Part shown: positions 45,678 through 54,082 of the stretch, one piece after another | How the letters are laid out: each line of letters opens with the position of its first letter | How positions within the stretch are numbered: position 1 is the first letter of the stretch | Source of the DNA: Lepagella sp002361155 | GTDB taxonomy: Bacteria > Bacteroidota > Bacteroidia > Bacteroidales > Muribaculaceae | DNA length: 64,000 nt | Assembly (NCBI GenBank): GCA_947039315.1 | Contig: CAMQYM010000008.1 | Coordinates: 10,412 to 74,411, forward strand | Direction of reading: 5' to 3' | Translations under genes and position numbers: made by a program | Notes under the pieces: model-generated | Database searches by the model: none | What the model saw: the letters and a program-made list of their open reading frames with translations, nothing else | Told to the model about the DNA's origin: nothing

Positions 45678-47204
45678 ATGCAAAAAATTCTGATAATCGA
45701 TTTCGGATCGCAGTACACCCAGCTGATCGCGCGCCGCGTACGTGAGCTCAATGTGTATTGCGAGATCCATCCATTCAACCACATCCCGGAGATCGACGCC
45801 GACACGCTCGGCGTGATTCTCTCGGGAAGTCCGTACTCCGTAACGGACCCGGACGCGCCATGCCCCCCGCTCGATGCGTTCCGCGGAAAATTGCCGCTGC
45901 TGGGAGTCTGCTACGGCGCCCAGTACCTCGCCCGGCTCGCCGGAGGGACGGTGCAGTCGGCTCCGGCACGCGAATATGGCCGCGCCATGCTTGAGGTGGC
46001 CGACGCCGAGGACCCTCTTATGCGCGCCCTCCCCTCCCCCTCGCAGGTATGGATGTCGCACGGCGACACAATCACCGACGCGCCTGAATCGTTCAGCATC
46101 ATCGGCAGCACGGAACACGTGCGTTGCGCGGCTTTCCGCGTGAAGGGCGAGCGCACATGGGGAATACAGTTCCATCCGGAGGTGTACCACTCGACGCACG
46201 GCATGACACTGCTGCGCAATTTCGTGATGGATATCTGCGGATGCAGCGGAGAATGGAGTCCGGCTTCATTCATCGCGGAGACCGTGGCCGGGCTGCGCGA
46301 GAAGCTTGGCGACGACACCGTCATCCTCGGTCTCTCCGGAGGTGTGGACTCATCCGTTGCGGCCATGCTCCTCCACAAGGCCATCGGCAGCAACCTCCAT
46401 TGCATCTTCGTCGACTCGGGACTTCTCCGCAAGGACGAGTTCGCGGAAGTAATGGAGTCTTACAAGGACATGGGACTCAACGTGCGGGGTGTGAATGCCG
46501 CAGAACGGTTCTTCACGGACCTCAAGGGAGTGACCGACCCGGAGCAGAAGCGCAAGATAATCGGCCGCGACTTCGTGGAGGTATTCAATGCGGAGGCCAA
46601 GAAGATCGGAGGCGCCAAGTGGCTGGCTCAAGGCACCATCTATCCCGACGTGATCGAAAGCTGCTCGGTGAAAGGACCGTCGGCCACCATCAAGTCGCAC
46701 CACAATGTAGGAGGACTTCCCAAAGAGATGAACCTCAAGATAGTGGAGCCGCTGCGACTGCTTTTCAAGGATGAGGTGCGCCGTGTGGGCCGCGAGATGC
46801 AGATGCCTCAGCATCTGCTGGGACGCCACCCCTTCCCCGGGCCGGGACTCGGAATCCGCGTGCTCGGAGAAGTCACTCCAGAGAAAGTCGACATCCTGCA
46901 GCAGGCCGACAAGATATTCATCGACGGGCTGCGTCGGGAAGGCCTCTACGACAAAGTATGGCAGGCAGGCACCATCCTGCTGCCGGTGCGGTCGGTGGGC
47001 GTGATGGGCGATGCGCGCACTTACGAGAATACAGTCGCGCTCCGCGCCGTGATCTCGACTGACGGCATGACAGCCGACTGGGTACACCTCCCCTACGAAT
47101 TCCTCGCGCAGGTAAGCAACGACATCATCAACCACGTCCGCGGCGTAAACCGCGTAGTCTACGACATCTCCTCCAAGCCGCCGGCAACTATCGAGTGGGA
47201 GTAA
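45678..47204 (+). CDS. guaA: GMP synthase (glutamine-hydrolysing)
   Basis: Converts XMP to GMP. 508 aa: class I glutaminase domain (nucleophile Cys78 in GVCYGAQYLA, His-Glu in GIQFHPEVYHS), then the ATP pyrophosphatase domain with PP-loop GLSGGVDSS at about 218-226, and the dimerisation domain ending NRVVYDISSKPPATIEWE, the usual PurA/GuaA C-terminus. Last gene of the operon, ended by a strong terminator. Confidence 0.97.
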   Translation: MQKILIIDFGSQYTQLIARRVRELNVYCEIHPFNHIPEIDADTLGVILSGSPYSVTDPDAPCPPLDAFRGKLPLLGVCYGAQYLARLAGGTVQSAPAREYGRAMLEVADAEDPLMRALPSPSQVWMSHGDTITDAPESFSIIGSTEHVRCAAFRVKGERTWGIQFHPEVYHSTHGMTLLRNFVMDICGCSGEWSPASFIAETVAGLREKLGDDTVILGLSGGVDSSVAAMLLHKAIGSNLHCIFVDSGLLRKDEFAEVMESYKDMGLNVRGVNAAERFFTDLKGVTDPEQKRKIIGRDFVEVFNAEAKKIGGAKWLAQGTIYPDVIESCSVKGPSATIKSHHNVGGLPKEMNLKIVEPLRLLFKDEVRRVGREMQMPQHLLGRHPFPGPGLGIRVLGEVTPEKVDILQQADKIFIDGLRREGLYDKVWQAGTILLPVRSVGVMGDARTYENTVALRAVISTDGMTADWVHLPYEFLAQVSNDIINHVRGVNRVVYDISSKPPATIEWE

Positions 47205-47252
47205 GACACAAGGTTGACGAAATTCCTACGGAACAAATAAATCCAGCATTAT

Positions 47253-47309
47253 CAATAAAAAGCAGTTCCGCGGAAAACGCAAGAGTTTCCGCGGAACTGC
47301 TTTTTATTG
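47253..47309. terminator. Strong bidirectional terminator after guaA
   Basis: A perfect 24-bp inverted repeat (47253-47276 and 47286-47309) with a 9-base loop. The arms end in AAAAAG/CTTTTT, so it can stop both the purine operon and the converging MFS transcript. Confidence 0.92.
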
Positions 47310-47348
47310 TCAAGGGTCTATCTGTCTTTCCTAAAAAACCGGAACAGA

Positions 47349-48572
47349 TCAATGTTTCGGGCGGGGACGGAGTGCATAAAGGCCGAGGAGGGTGGCTATC
47401 AGGAGGAGAATGGCGCCGGTGATGAAGATTACCGAATAGGAGGTGGCGTCCGCAAGAAGGCCCCAGCCTCCGGAAGCTACGGCTCCGCCGGCACTCAGGG
47501 CGACAGATACCGTGGCAAATATGCGGGAGTAGTCCCTGGAACCCACCACGGTGCGCGTGAGCATGGCGGTCTGCACCGTGACTCCGGCGTAGCACCATCC
47601 GAAGAAGAAACTACCCGTCAGGACCACCCATAGCACGGAAGGGGCTGACACAATAGCCGCGAGGCCTACCGCGCCTCCTATAGTGCTGATAAGAAGTCCT
47701 GCGGTGCAGTTGCGGTCATTTATCCAGCCGAGCATAAGTTTGCCGAGCGTGACGCCGGCCATCGATGCGGCAGCCGCAAGAGAGGCCTGCTCGAGCGAGA
47801 ATCCGGAATTTTCGGCAAATCCCGGGATGAAGAGATTCAACGTGGAGCATCCCATCATGATGAACGCGAACACTATGAGAGCATAGAACACCGGCATCCT
47901 GACGGCCTCCGCGTAGGTTATCCCTTCTTCCGCCGGCTTACCTCCGGCAGCATCGACGGCAACCTTATCCATGCCGAATTTCATGAGACCGACATCCTCC
48001 GGCCGGTCTCTGAGCAGGAGCGCCAACAACGGCGACACTCCTAAAAGGACTATGCCCCCGAATACATAATATGCCATCCGCCATCCCCATTCTCCGATGA
48101 TCCATCCTCCTATGGGATTGAATATCATTCCTCCGAGACCGGAAGCGGCAACGCATATTCCGATCATCAGTCCCATGCCGGTATGAAACCAGCGGTTTAT
48201 CAGCGTCGGATAACTCATGTAGAGCAGGAATGCTATCGATACTCCAAGGAGCGCGCCTACGGCATAGAATCCCCACAGCGTCGACATCATCCCCATCAGA
48301 CAGAGAGCCACGCCGTTCAGGACAGATGCTCCGGTGAATAGCCACCGGGCACTGTATCGCTCGAGCATACGGCCCGCAACGGGCAGCATTAGCGACGAAG
48401 CCACGTACATGAACGTCATGTAGAGTCCGAACGAGCCGACAGAGATTCCCAGATCGGCGGTTACAGGCTTGTAGAATATCCCGGCACAACTGAACGTGAG
48501 GCCGACATTGACTCCCATCATCAGACAGCAGCAGGCCGCGATGACAAATGCATAATGTATTTTCGCTTTCAT
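47349..48572 (-). CDS. Major facilitator superfamily transporter
   Basis: 407 aa with about 12 hydrophobic segments in two halves. The loop after segment 2 is MLERYSARWLFTGAS, a relaxed form of the MFS signature, and the middle loop (LLRDRPEDVGLM) is typical of the oxalate/formate antiporter and monocarboxylate-type branch. A small organic anion is a possible substrate, but that is inference from family resemblance only. It lies 32 bp downstream of the protease gene on the same strand and may be co-transcribed. Confidence 0.82.
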   Translation of the reverse strand: MKAKIHYAFVIAACCCLMMGVNVGLTFSCAGIFYKPVTADLGISVGSFGLYMTFMYVASSLMLPVAGRMLERYSARWLFTGASVLNGVALCLMGMMSTLWGFYAVGALLGVSIAFLLYMSYPTLINRWFHTGMGLMIGICVAASGLGGMIFNPIGGWIIGEWGWRMAYYVFGGIVLLGVSPLLALLLRDRPEDVGLMKFGMDKVAVDAAGGKPAEEGITYAEAVRMPVFYALIVFAFIMMGCSTLNLFIPGFAENSGFSLEQASLAAAASMAGVTLGKLMLGWINDRNCTAGLLISTIGGAVGLAAIVSAPSVLWVVLTGSFFFGWCYAGVTVQTAMLTRTVVGSRDYSRIFATVSVALSAGGAVASGGWGLLADATSYSVIFITGAILLLIATLLGLYALRPRPKH

Positions 48573-48604
48573 GATATGGATTTACCCCGCAACGGCAGGA
48601 ATAT

Positions 48605-50983
48605 TTACTTGTCAGTGACCGCCTCCTTATATGTGACCACTGTGCCGTCGGCTCGGATTTCGCGGACAATGTAAATACCTGCCGCCGGCTTATCAGTGCC
48701 GAGGTCAATTCCTGAAAGCGAAAGGTATCTGCGTTCCACTACGGCAGACTCTCCTTCGACAGAATCTATACCCGTGGGAGCACTCACCTTGAAGTAGACG
48801 GGATCGGTAAGCCAGCTCTGCGTTTTGGAATCGTATACAGATGCATAATATGTCATTTCGGGGGAAGCTCCTGGAATTGCGAACGTCCACTTGGCCGTAG
48901 CTGTTTCCTGGTCACCGATGCCGATGAACTCCGAATCACATCCTAACAGGCCATTATCCATGGGTTGCTCGAACACATACAGTTTGGCCGACCCTCCGAA
49001 ATACCCGTAGGAGCATGTTACTTCGGCTGTCGCCGTCACATTTTCCGGATTCTGGTTGTCGGGAACGCGCAGATCTGAGAACGTGAGCACGGGATATGTT
49101 CTTCCATTGAGGCGTACCTTAATGGGGGCGGAGAGAAATTTGTAACCGGAGTTGAGTGACTGCAGAAGCACCAGATCGTAGGTTCCGGGCATTGGAATCA
49201 CCTGAGAGCCGTTGTTGTCGGTAGGATACTTGAGAGCCGTCACATAATCCAATTCCATGCTTTCACCCGGATTAAGGACAACGAACGACTTGTCGCCGAC
49301 GGCCTTGACAGAATTGCCGGAAAGGATTGCGGCGACAACTGCTCCGGAGAAAACCTCGGAGTCATCGGTGTTGGTGACTGTCGCCGAGCATCTGAACTTC
49401 TGGCCCTGATATATTTCTCCGATGAGTCTCAGATTCTCAGCCCATGCCGCAGCAGGCTGAACAGGGGTGAAATAAGCTGTCTTGTCCCTGACCGTCATGA
49501 TGTAGGCCCCCACCTCGGAATTCTCTACCATAATCGGCCGCGGATCCGAGTTTCCGACCTTGTAGGCCGGCTGTACGGTGTACGCTCCTTCGGCAAGTAC
49601 AGAAGGCAATACCACGGACCAGGTCTTTCCGGTATATCCGTAATATGGCTGCAGATTCCCGATCTGTTCCCAACAGGGCATGAACTGGGAGTCGCCGTTT
49701 TCGGACGTGATAATTATACCGATGCTTGCGGCGGAGAGTGTACGGTAGTCATAGTTGTAGAACGAACCCGTGAAACTGATGTCCAGTCCGAGGCCGGAAC
49801 TCTCCTGATTGATTACGAAAGCGCCTCTCCAGAGGAGGTTTCCGGGAGTGGTTTCGGCGGTTACATGCTCTTTTGACACGCCTGTCACGATTCCCTGACT
49901 GAAGTTATATCCGGAGGTATGTCCGCCTATGCCCTGCGAGCGGGGGTCGAGGGCTGTAAGCAGGAAGTATCCGTCGCTCATTCCTCCCCATCCCCAGTTG
50001 AAGTGGAAATAACCTTCGGAGTAACCGTCGCATACGAATGCGTGGCCCCCGGTGTTGCTCGCGCCGTCGTAATACATCGGGCCATATTGGCGAAGATTCT
50101 CATAGACGATATCTTCCCATTCCGGGATGCTGTAATAATCCCGCTCTATGTATTCCAGCCCGGGATCATATCCGAACGACTCGACTAAAGCGCGGCACAC
50201 GGGTATGGATTTCGCCCCGGATTCCATGGGACTGTAATTCATGTTCACACTGATTCCGCAGACGCTCATCAGAGTGGCCACAGCCTCCCGGCTGTCTTCG
50301 GAGGAACTGTCGTCGTAAACATCGAGCATCTTATCCCACTCGAACTTTATGGAGGGGGATATGCTTAAATTCTGGGAATAGCCTCCGTTACTCCATGTAT
50401 ATGAGTAATTGTCCTGGACATTTGCGGGGAATTTATAATAGTTGAGCACCTGCGCCATGGCGGTGGCTACGCAACCGGTGACGCAGCGGGTGTCGCCGGC
50501 CATGGGGCACTTGTCGTTGAATGGAGCGTCCTGATTCCATTTTGTGGTTACCAGCGGACCGATGGCAACCCGGTCGCCGTCGGCGCGCATCACGGGAACG
50601 GACACATCTGAAGCGGGAGCATTCGCGGCGTTAAAGGCCACCTGCTCGGCAAGCGAGCCGAGCCAGTAGCGCATGCCGTCGGGAAGGTCAGCCTCGCTGA
50701 CGGGGAGGGTTCCGCTGTCGGAGAATCCAAGCAGAGGCACTGTGGTGTCATCGGCGGAGAGCACCATGAATCCACCCTGCCGCGAAGCGAAGACATAGAC
50801 CATCGGGACGTTCCCGACGCTTCTTGTGAATCGAAGGACGGGAGCTCCCGACTGAATTGCACGGACTTTTGCCGGTCCGTTTTCGCCGGCGAGGCGGCCG
50901 AGGGCGGCCTCCGGAGTGAGTGGAGCGGCCGACGCCATTGCCGCGGTCATGCACAGCGCCGATACAAGTAGTTTTTTTCTCAT
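48605..50983 (-). CDS. Secreted C10-family cysteine protease (streptopain-like)
   Basis: About 792 aa from the ATG at 50983, which starts a clear signal peptide MRKKLLVSALCMTAAMASA; in-frame sequence further upstream lies in the promoter region. A Spi-type propeptide (about 25-140) is followed by the C10 catalytic domain: nucleophile Cys171 in VTGCVATAMAQVLNY and His314 in GGHAFVCDGYSEGYFHFNWGWGG, spacing close to that of SpeB. The C-terminal half is beta-rich, and the last ~50 residues (YLSLSGIDLGTDKPAAGIYIV) resemble a type IX sorting domain. It probably degrades host or dietary protein at the cell surface. Confidence 0.88.
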   Translation of the reverse strand: MRKKLLVSALCMTAAMASAAPLTPEAALGRLAGENGPAKVRAIQSGAPVLRFTRSVGNVPMVYVFASRQGGFMVLSADDTTVPLLGFSDSGTLPVSEADLPDGMRYWLGSLAEQVAFNAANAPASDVSVPVMRADGDRVAIGPLVTTKWNQDAPFNDKCPMAGDTRCVTGCVATAMAQVLNYYKFPANVQDNYSYTWSNGGYSQNLSISPSIKFEWDKMLDVYDDSSSEDSREAVATLMSVCGISVNMNYSPMESGAKSIPVCRALVESFGYDPGLEYIERDYYSIPEWEDIVYENLRQYGPMYYDGASNTGGHAFVCDGYSEGYFHFNWGWGGMSDGYFLLTALDPRSQGIGGHTSGYNFSQGIVTGVSKEHVTAETTPGNLLWRGAFVINQESSGLGLDISFTGSFYNYDYRTLSAASIGIIITSENGDSQFMPCWEQIGNLQPYYGYTGKTWSVVLPSVLAEGAYTVQPAYKVGNSDPRPIMVENSEVGAYIMTVRDKTAYFTPVQPAAAWAENLRLIGEIYQGQKFRCSATVTNTDDSEVFSGAVVAAILSGNSVKAVGDKSFVVLNPGESMELDYVTALKYPTDNNGSQVIPMPGTYDLVLLQSLNSGYKFLSAPIKVRLNGRTYPVLTFSDLRVPDNQNPENVTATAEVTCSYGYFGGSAKLYVFEQPMDNGLLGCDSEFIGIGDQETATAKWTFAIPGASPEMTYYASVYDSKTQSWLTDPVYFKVSAPTGIDSVEGESAVVERRYLSLSGIDLGTDKPAAGIYIVREIRADGTVVTYKEAVTDK

Positions 50984-51052
50984 GTTATATGTTGTTTTTT
51001 TGATTTCTGCTATAAGATGGTCTGCAGATTTGTCCTCTGCATGAATATGCGA

Positions 51053-51084
51053 CAAAAGTAATATATTTATTTCACATCTGCAAA
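51053..51084 (-). promoter_or_regulatory. Promoter of the C10 protease gene
   Basis: Minus strand: TTTG (51084-51081), 20 bp, TACTTTTG (51060-51053). The 5' untranslated region is about 60 bases. Confidence 0.75.
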
Positions 51085-51179
51085 CTCAGTATTTTTATTA
51101 TGTCTTTTATTTTTCAGCATACCTTATGCAAAGAAAAATGCGATCGTCATCGGGTTCGTGAAAAGTTTTTGGGAAATAG

Positions 51180-51210
51180 TTGGCGGGGTTGTGAAATTAC
51201 GCTATATTTG
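51180..51210 (+). promoter_or_regulatory. Promoter of fbp
   Basis: TTG (51180-51182), 20 bp, TATATTTG (51203-51210). It drives a leader of about 105 bases. Confidence 0.65.
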
Positions 51211-51220
51211 CAACATGCTT

Positions 51221-51296
51221 CGGTCCGCGGACCGGATTATTCAGCCTATAAGAGCGCAATTCCATTAAATGGAGCCAGTTGACGCGCTCGCCAACT
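51221..51296 (+). promoter_or_regulatory. Palindrome-rich leader of fbp
   Basis: Just after the promoter is a perfect 14-bp palindrome CGGTCCGCGGACCG (51221-51234). Then TCCATT-a-AATGGA (51261-51273) is nested inside GAGCGC/GCGCTC (51252-51257 and 51284-51289), with AGTTG/CAACT (51277-51281 and 51292-51296) as an alternative pairing. The first palindrome is well placed for an operator. Confidence 0.45.
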
Positions 51297-51321
51297 CAAC
51301 CAACCGCAACCTAAAATCTAC

Positions 51322-53328
51322 ATGGAAAACGATCTTAACGCAGCCACGGGCTTCACGCCGGAACAGATAGAACGCGACCGGCGCGTGCTCGAGTTGCTGT
51401 CGCAGAATTTCGGCAGCATCCAGGCGGCCTCGACGGAAATCATCAACCTCGAGGCAATTCTCAACCTCCCCAAAGGGACGGAGCATTTCGTGGCCGACCT
51501 CCACGGCGAGGACGAGGCTTTCCGCCATATCCTCAAGAACGCGTCGGGCAATATCAAGCGCAAGGTCCATGAGATCTACGGCAACACCATGCGCGACTCG
51601 GAACTGTCGCAGCTCTGCTCGCTGATCTATTATCCTGAGCAGAAACTCGACCTGATCGCCCAGGAAGAGAAAGATCTTGACAATTTCTACAACATCACGC
51701 TCCACCGTCTGGTAAAGGTGCTTCAGACAGTGTCATCGAAGTACACCCGCTCCAAGGTGCGCAAGGCGCTCCCGCCGGAATTCGCCTATATCATCGAGGA
51801 GCTGCTCCACGAGGCTCCGTCGGAGGAAAACAAACAGATGTACTACGCGCGCGTGGTGGAGACAATCATCTCCTGCGGACAGGCCAATGAATTCATCATC
51901 GCCATCTGCAACGTGATCCAGCGTCTGAGCATCGATTCGCTGCACATCCTCGGCGACATCTACGACCGCGGCCAGGGCGCCCACATCATCATGGACACGC
52001 TCCAGGGATACAAGAACTACGACATCCAGTGGGGCAATCACGACGCGCTCTGGATGGGAGCCTGCGCAGGCAACGACTGCTGCATAGCCAACGTGCTCCG
52101 CAACGCCCTCCGCTACGGCGACATGGACACTCTCGAGGAGGGCTACGGCATCAACCTTATGCCTCTGGCCACTTTCGCGATGGACAAGTACGCCGACGAC
52201 CCATGCACGGTGTTCAACCCCAAGGTGGACCCTGCACGCTGGGCCGGCGAGGAGAAAAATCTCGCCATCCTCGCCAAGATGCACAAGGCGATCGCCGTGA
52301 TCCAGTTCAAACTGGAAGGGGGCATTATCGACAAGCATCCCGAATGGAACCTTTTCGCCCGCAAACTCCTCGACAAGATGGACGCGGGATTCGCCAACGT
52401 CACCATCGGCGGAGCGTCGTACCCGATGCTCGACTCCAATTTCCCGACCATCGACCCGGCCGATCCCTACGCGCTGACCGAGGAAGAGAGGATTCTGGTG
52501 GAGAAGCTGCACCGCTCTTTCGCGATAAGCGACAAGCTGCGCCGCCACATCAAGATATTCTTCTCACACGGATGCATGTACACCGTGCGCAATTCCAACC
52601 TGATGTTCCACGCCTCGGTGCCCCTCAACGAGGACGGCACCCTGAAGGAGATCGACGTGATGGGACACCGCTACAAAGGGAAGGAGCTTCTGCACAACAT
52701 CGGGATGCTGATCCGTTCAGCATTCGACAGGGACACCGACCCCGTCACCAAGGAATACGCCACGGACTATATATGGTACCTCTGGTGCGGACCGGACTCG
52801 CCGCTGTTCGACAAGTCGGCGATGACCACATTCGAGCGCTATTTCATAGCTGACCAGGATACCCACACCGAGCACAAGGGCAACTATTACAAGCTCCGCG
52901 ACCGGGAGGATGTGTGCGACATGATTCTCGACGAGTTCGGCGTTACGGGCGAACACCGCCACATCATCAACGGCCATGTGCCGGTGAAGGTGGGCAAAGG
53001 AGAAAAACCGGTAAGGGCCAACGGGAAACTGATGGTGATCGACGGCGGCTTCTCGAAGGCATACCACACCACGACGGGCATCGCAGGCTTCACGCTTGTG
53101 TATCATTCGAAGGGACTGGTGCTTGTACAGCACGAGCCGTTCAGCAGCACCGAGGAGGCCATCCGCGAGGGTTCCGACATCGTGTCGACCACCCAGCTGG
53201 TGGAGTTGAGCCAGAACCACATGCGCGTCCGCGACACCGACATGGGCCGCGAGCTGCAGCGTCAGATCGACGAACTGCGCGAACTGCTATACGCTTACCG
53301 CCACGGACTGATCAAGACGAAGCAGTGA
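51322..53328 (+). CDS. fbp: Fructose-1,6-bisphosphatase, class III
   Basis: Gluconeogenic enzyme that hydrolyses fructose-1,6-bisphosphate. 668 aa, the large Firmicutes/Bacteroidetes class III form, unrelated to E. coli Fbp. The metallophosphatase core shows GDIYDRG at 211-217 and GNHD at 238-241, with later metal ligands in FSHGCMYT and INGHVPVKVGKGEKPV. The promoter and a structured leader lie upstream. Its 3' end overlaps the converging FNT gene by 17 bp. Confidence 0.95.
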   Translation: MENDLNAATGFTPEQIERDRRVLELLSQNFGSIQAASTEIINLEAILNLPKGTEHFVADLHGEDEAFRHILKNASGNIKRKVHEIYGNTMRDSELSQLCSLIYYPEQKLDLIAQEEKDLDNFYNITLHRLVKVLQTVSSKYTRSKVRKALPPEFAYIIEELLHEAPSEENKQMYYARVVETIISCGQANEFIIAICNVIQRLSIDSLHILGDIYDRGQGAHIIMDTLQGYKNYDIQWGNHDALWMGACAGNDCCIANVLRNALRYGDMDTLEEGYGINLMPLATFAMDKYADDPCTVFNPKVDPARWAGEEKNLAILAKMHKAIAVIQFKLEGGIIDKHPEWNLFARKLLDKMDAGFANVTIGGASYPMLDSNFPTIDPADPYALTEEERILVEKLHRSFAISDKLRRHIKIFFSHGCMYTVRNSNLMFHASVPLNEDGTLKEIDVMGHRYKGKELLHNIGMLIRSAFDRDTDPVTKEYATDYIWYLWCGPDSPLFDKSAMTTFERYFIADQDTHTEHKGNYYKLRDREDVCDMILDEFGVTGEHRHIINGHVPVKVGKGEKPVRANGKLMVIDGGFSKAYHTTTGIAGFTLVYHSKGLVLVQHEPFSSTEEAIREGSDIVSTTQLVELSQNHMRVRDTDMGRELQRQIDELRELLYAYRHGLIKTKQ

Positions 53329-53902
53329 GCCGGTAGGCGTTGCAGCCGAGATAGTTGCCGAGCACTATCGAGGGGTAGAACGCCAGCAGGTCGGCCCAGT
53401 GGCCGGATATATAATCTGGCGAAAGGCAACAGATGTAGAAGGCGTCGGCCACACAGTGTGGCAATCCGCAGAGGATAAAGGCGGGGATTCCGAACAGAAG
53501 CGGGAGCCAGTGTCCCTTGGCGGCGTTCTGAACCGCGAGAGTCATGATGAATCCGCATCCCACCGAAAGAAGTCCGCAGCGGAGCGGTCCGGAGGCGAAA
53601 CGCATGTCGAGAATGCCCTCGGCCGCGCTGCAGGTGGCAGGCGTGTTGATCGCCAGGGCAAGGGCAAGACACCCGACAATGTTCCAAAGCAACATCGCGA
53701 GCAGCCATCCGTAGCGCCCCTCACGCCCCCAGACAAACTGCGACTTGCCTGTGAAGAGATTCAGCCCCGATGTGATCACGGCGATCAGACCGAACGCAAA
53801 CAACACCGCCCCGGCCACACCGCCGACACGGAGATATATCGTCCCGCCGAACGAGATACAAATCCCGGCAAGGACCCCCTTGATGATGTCTTTCTGATTC
53901 AT
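53312..53902 (-). CDS. Compact formate/nitrite transporter (FNT) family protein
   Basis: 196 aa with about six hydrophobic segments. Conserved FNT features: IIKGVLAGICISFGGTIYL and the first broken-helix region GLIAVITSGLNLFTGKS, then IVGCLALALAI, FILCGLPHCVADAFYICC (matching the H-C-V-A-x-M-F motif of FocA/NirC) and SIVLGNYLGCNAY. It is well below the usual ~270 residues because loops are short. It probably passes formate or a similar small anion. TAATTTTG lies only 4 bp before the ATG, so the mRNA may be nearly leaderless. Confidence 0.75.
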   Translation of the reverse strand: MNQKDIIKGVLAGICISFGGTIYLRVGGVAGAVLFAFGLIAVITSGLNLFTGKSQFVWGREGRYGWLLAMLLWNIVGCLALALAINTPATCSAAEGILDMRFASGPLRCGLLSVGCGFIMTLAVQNAAKGHWLPLLFGIPAFILCGLPHCVADAFYICCLSPDYISGHWADLLAFYPSIVLGNYLGCNAYRLTASS

Positions 53903-53945
53903 GCCGCAAAATTAACATTTTCCCGTGTAAAAAAAGCGATTATTT

Positions 53946-53976
53946 TTTGCATATTGAAAAATTTGAGTTATTTTTG
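53946..53976 (+). promoter_or_regulatory. Promoter of tnaA
   Basis: TTTG (53946-53949), 19 bp, TATTTTTG (53969-53976). The leader is about 100 bases with a 7-bp hairpin CCGTGAC/GTCACGG at 54003-54022. A 19-codon frame (53987-54046) is present but has no Trp. Confidence 0.72.
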
Positions 53977-54082
53977 CACAAAATTGATGACATACTTCAA
54001 AACCGTGACATCACCGTCACGGCACCAAAGACAACAACGGATATAACAACAACCTCAACAAAAAAACATAAAAACAACAACC

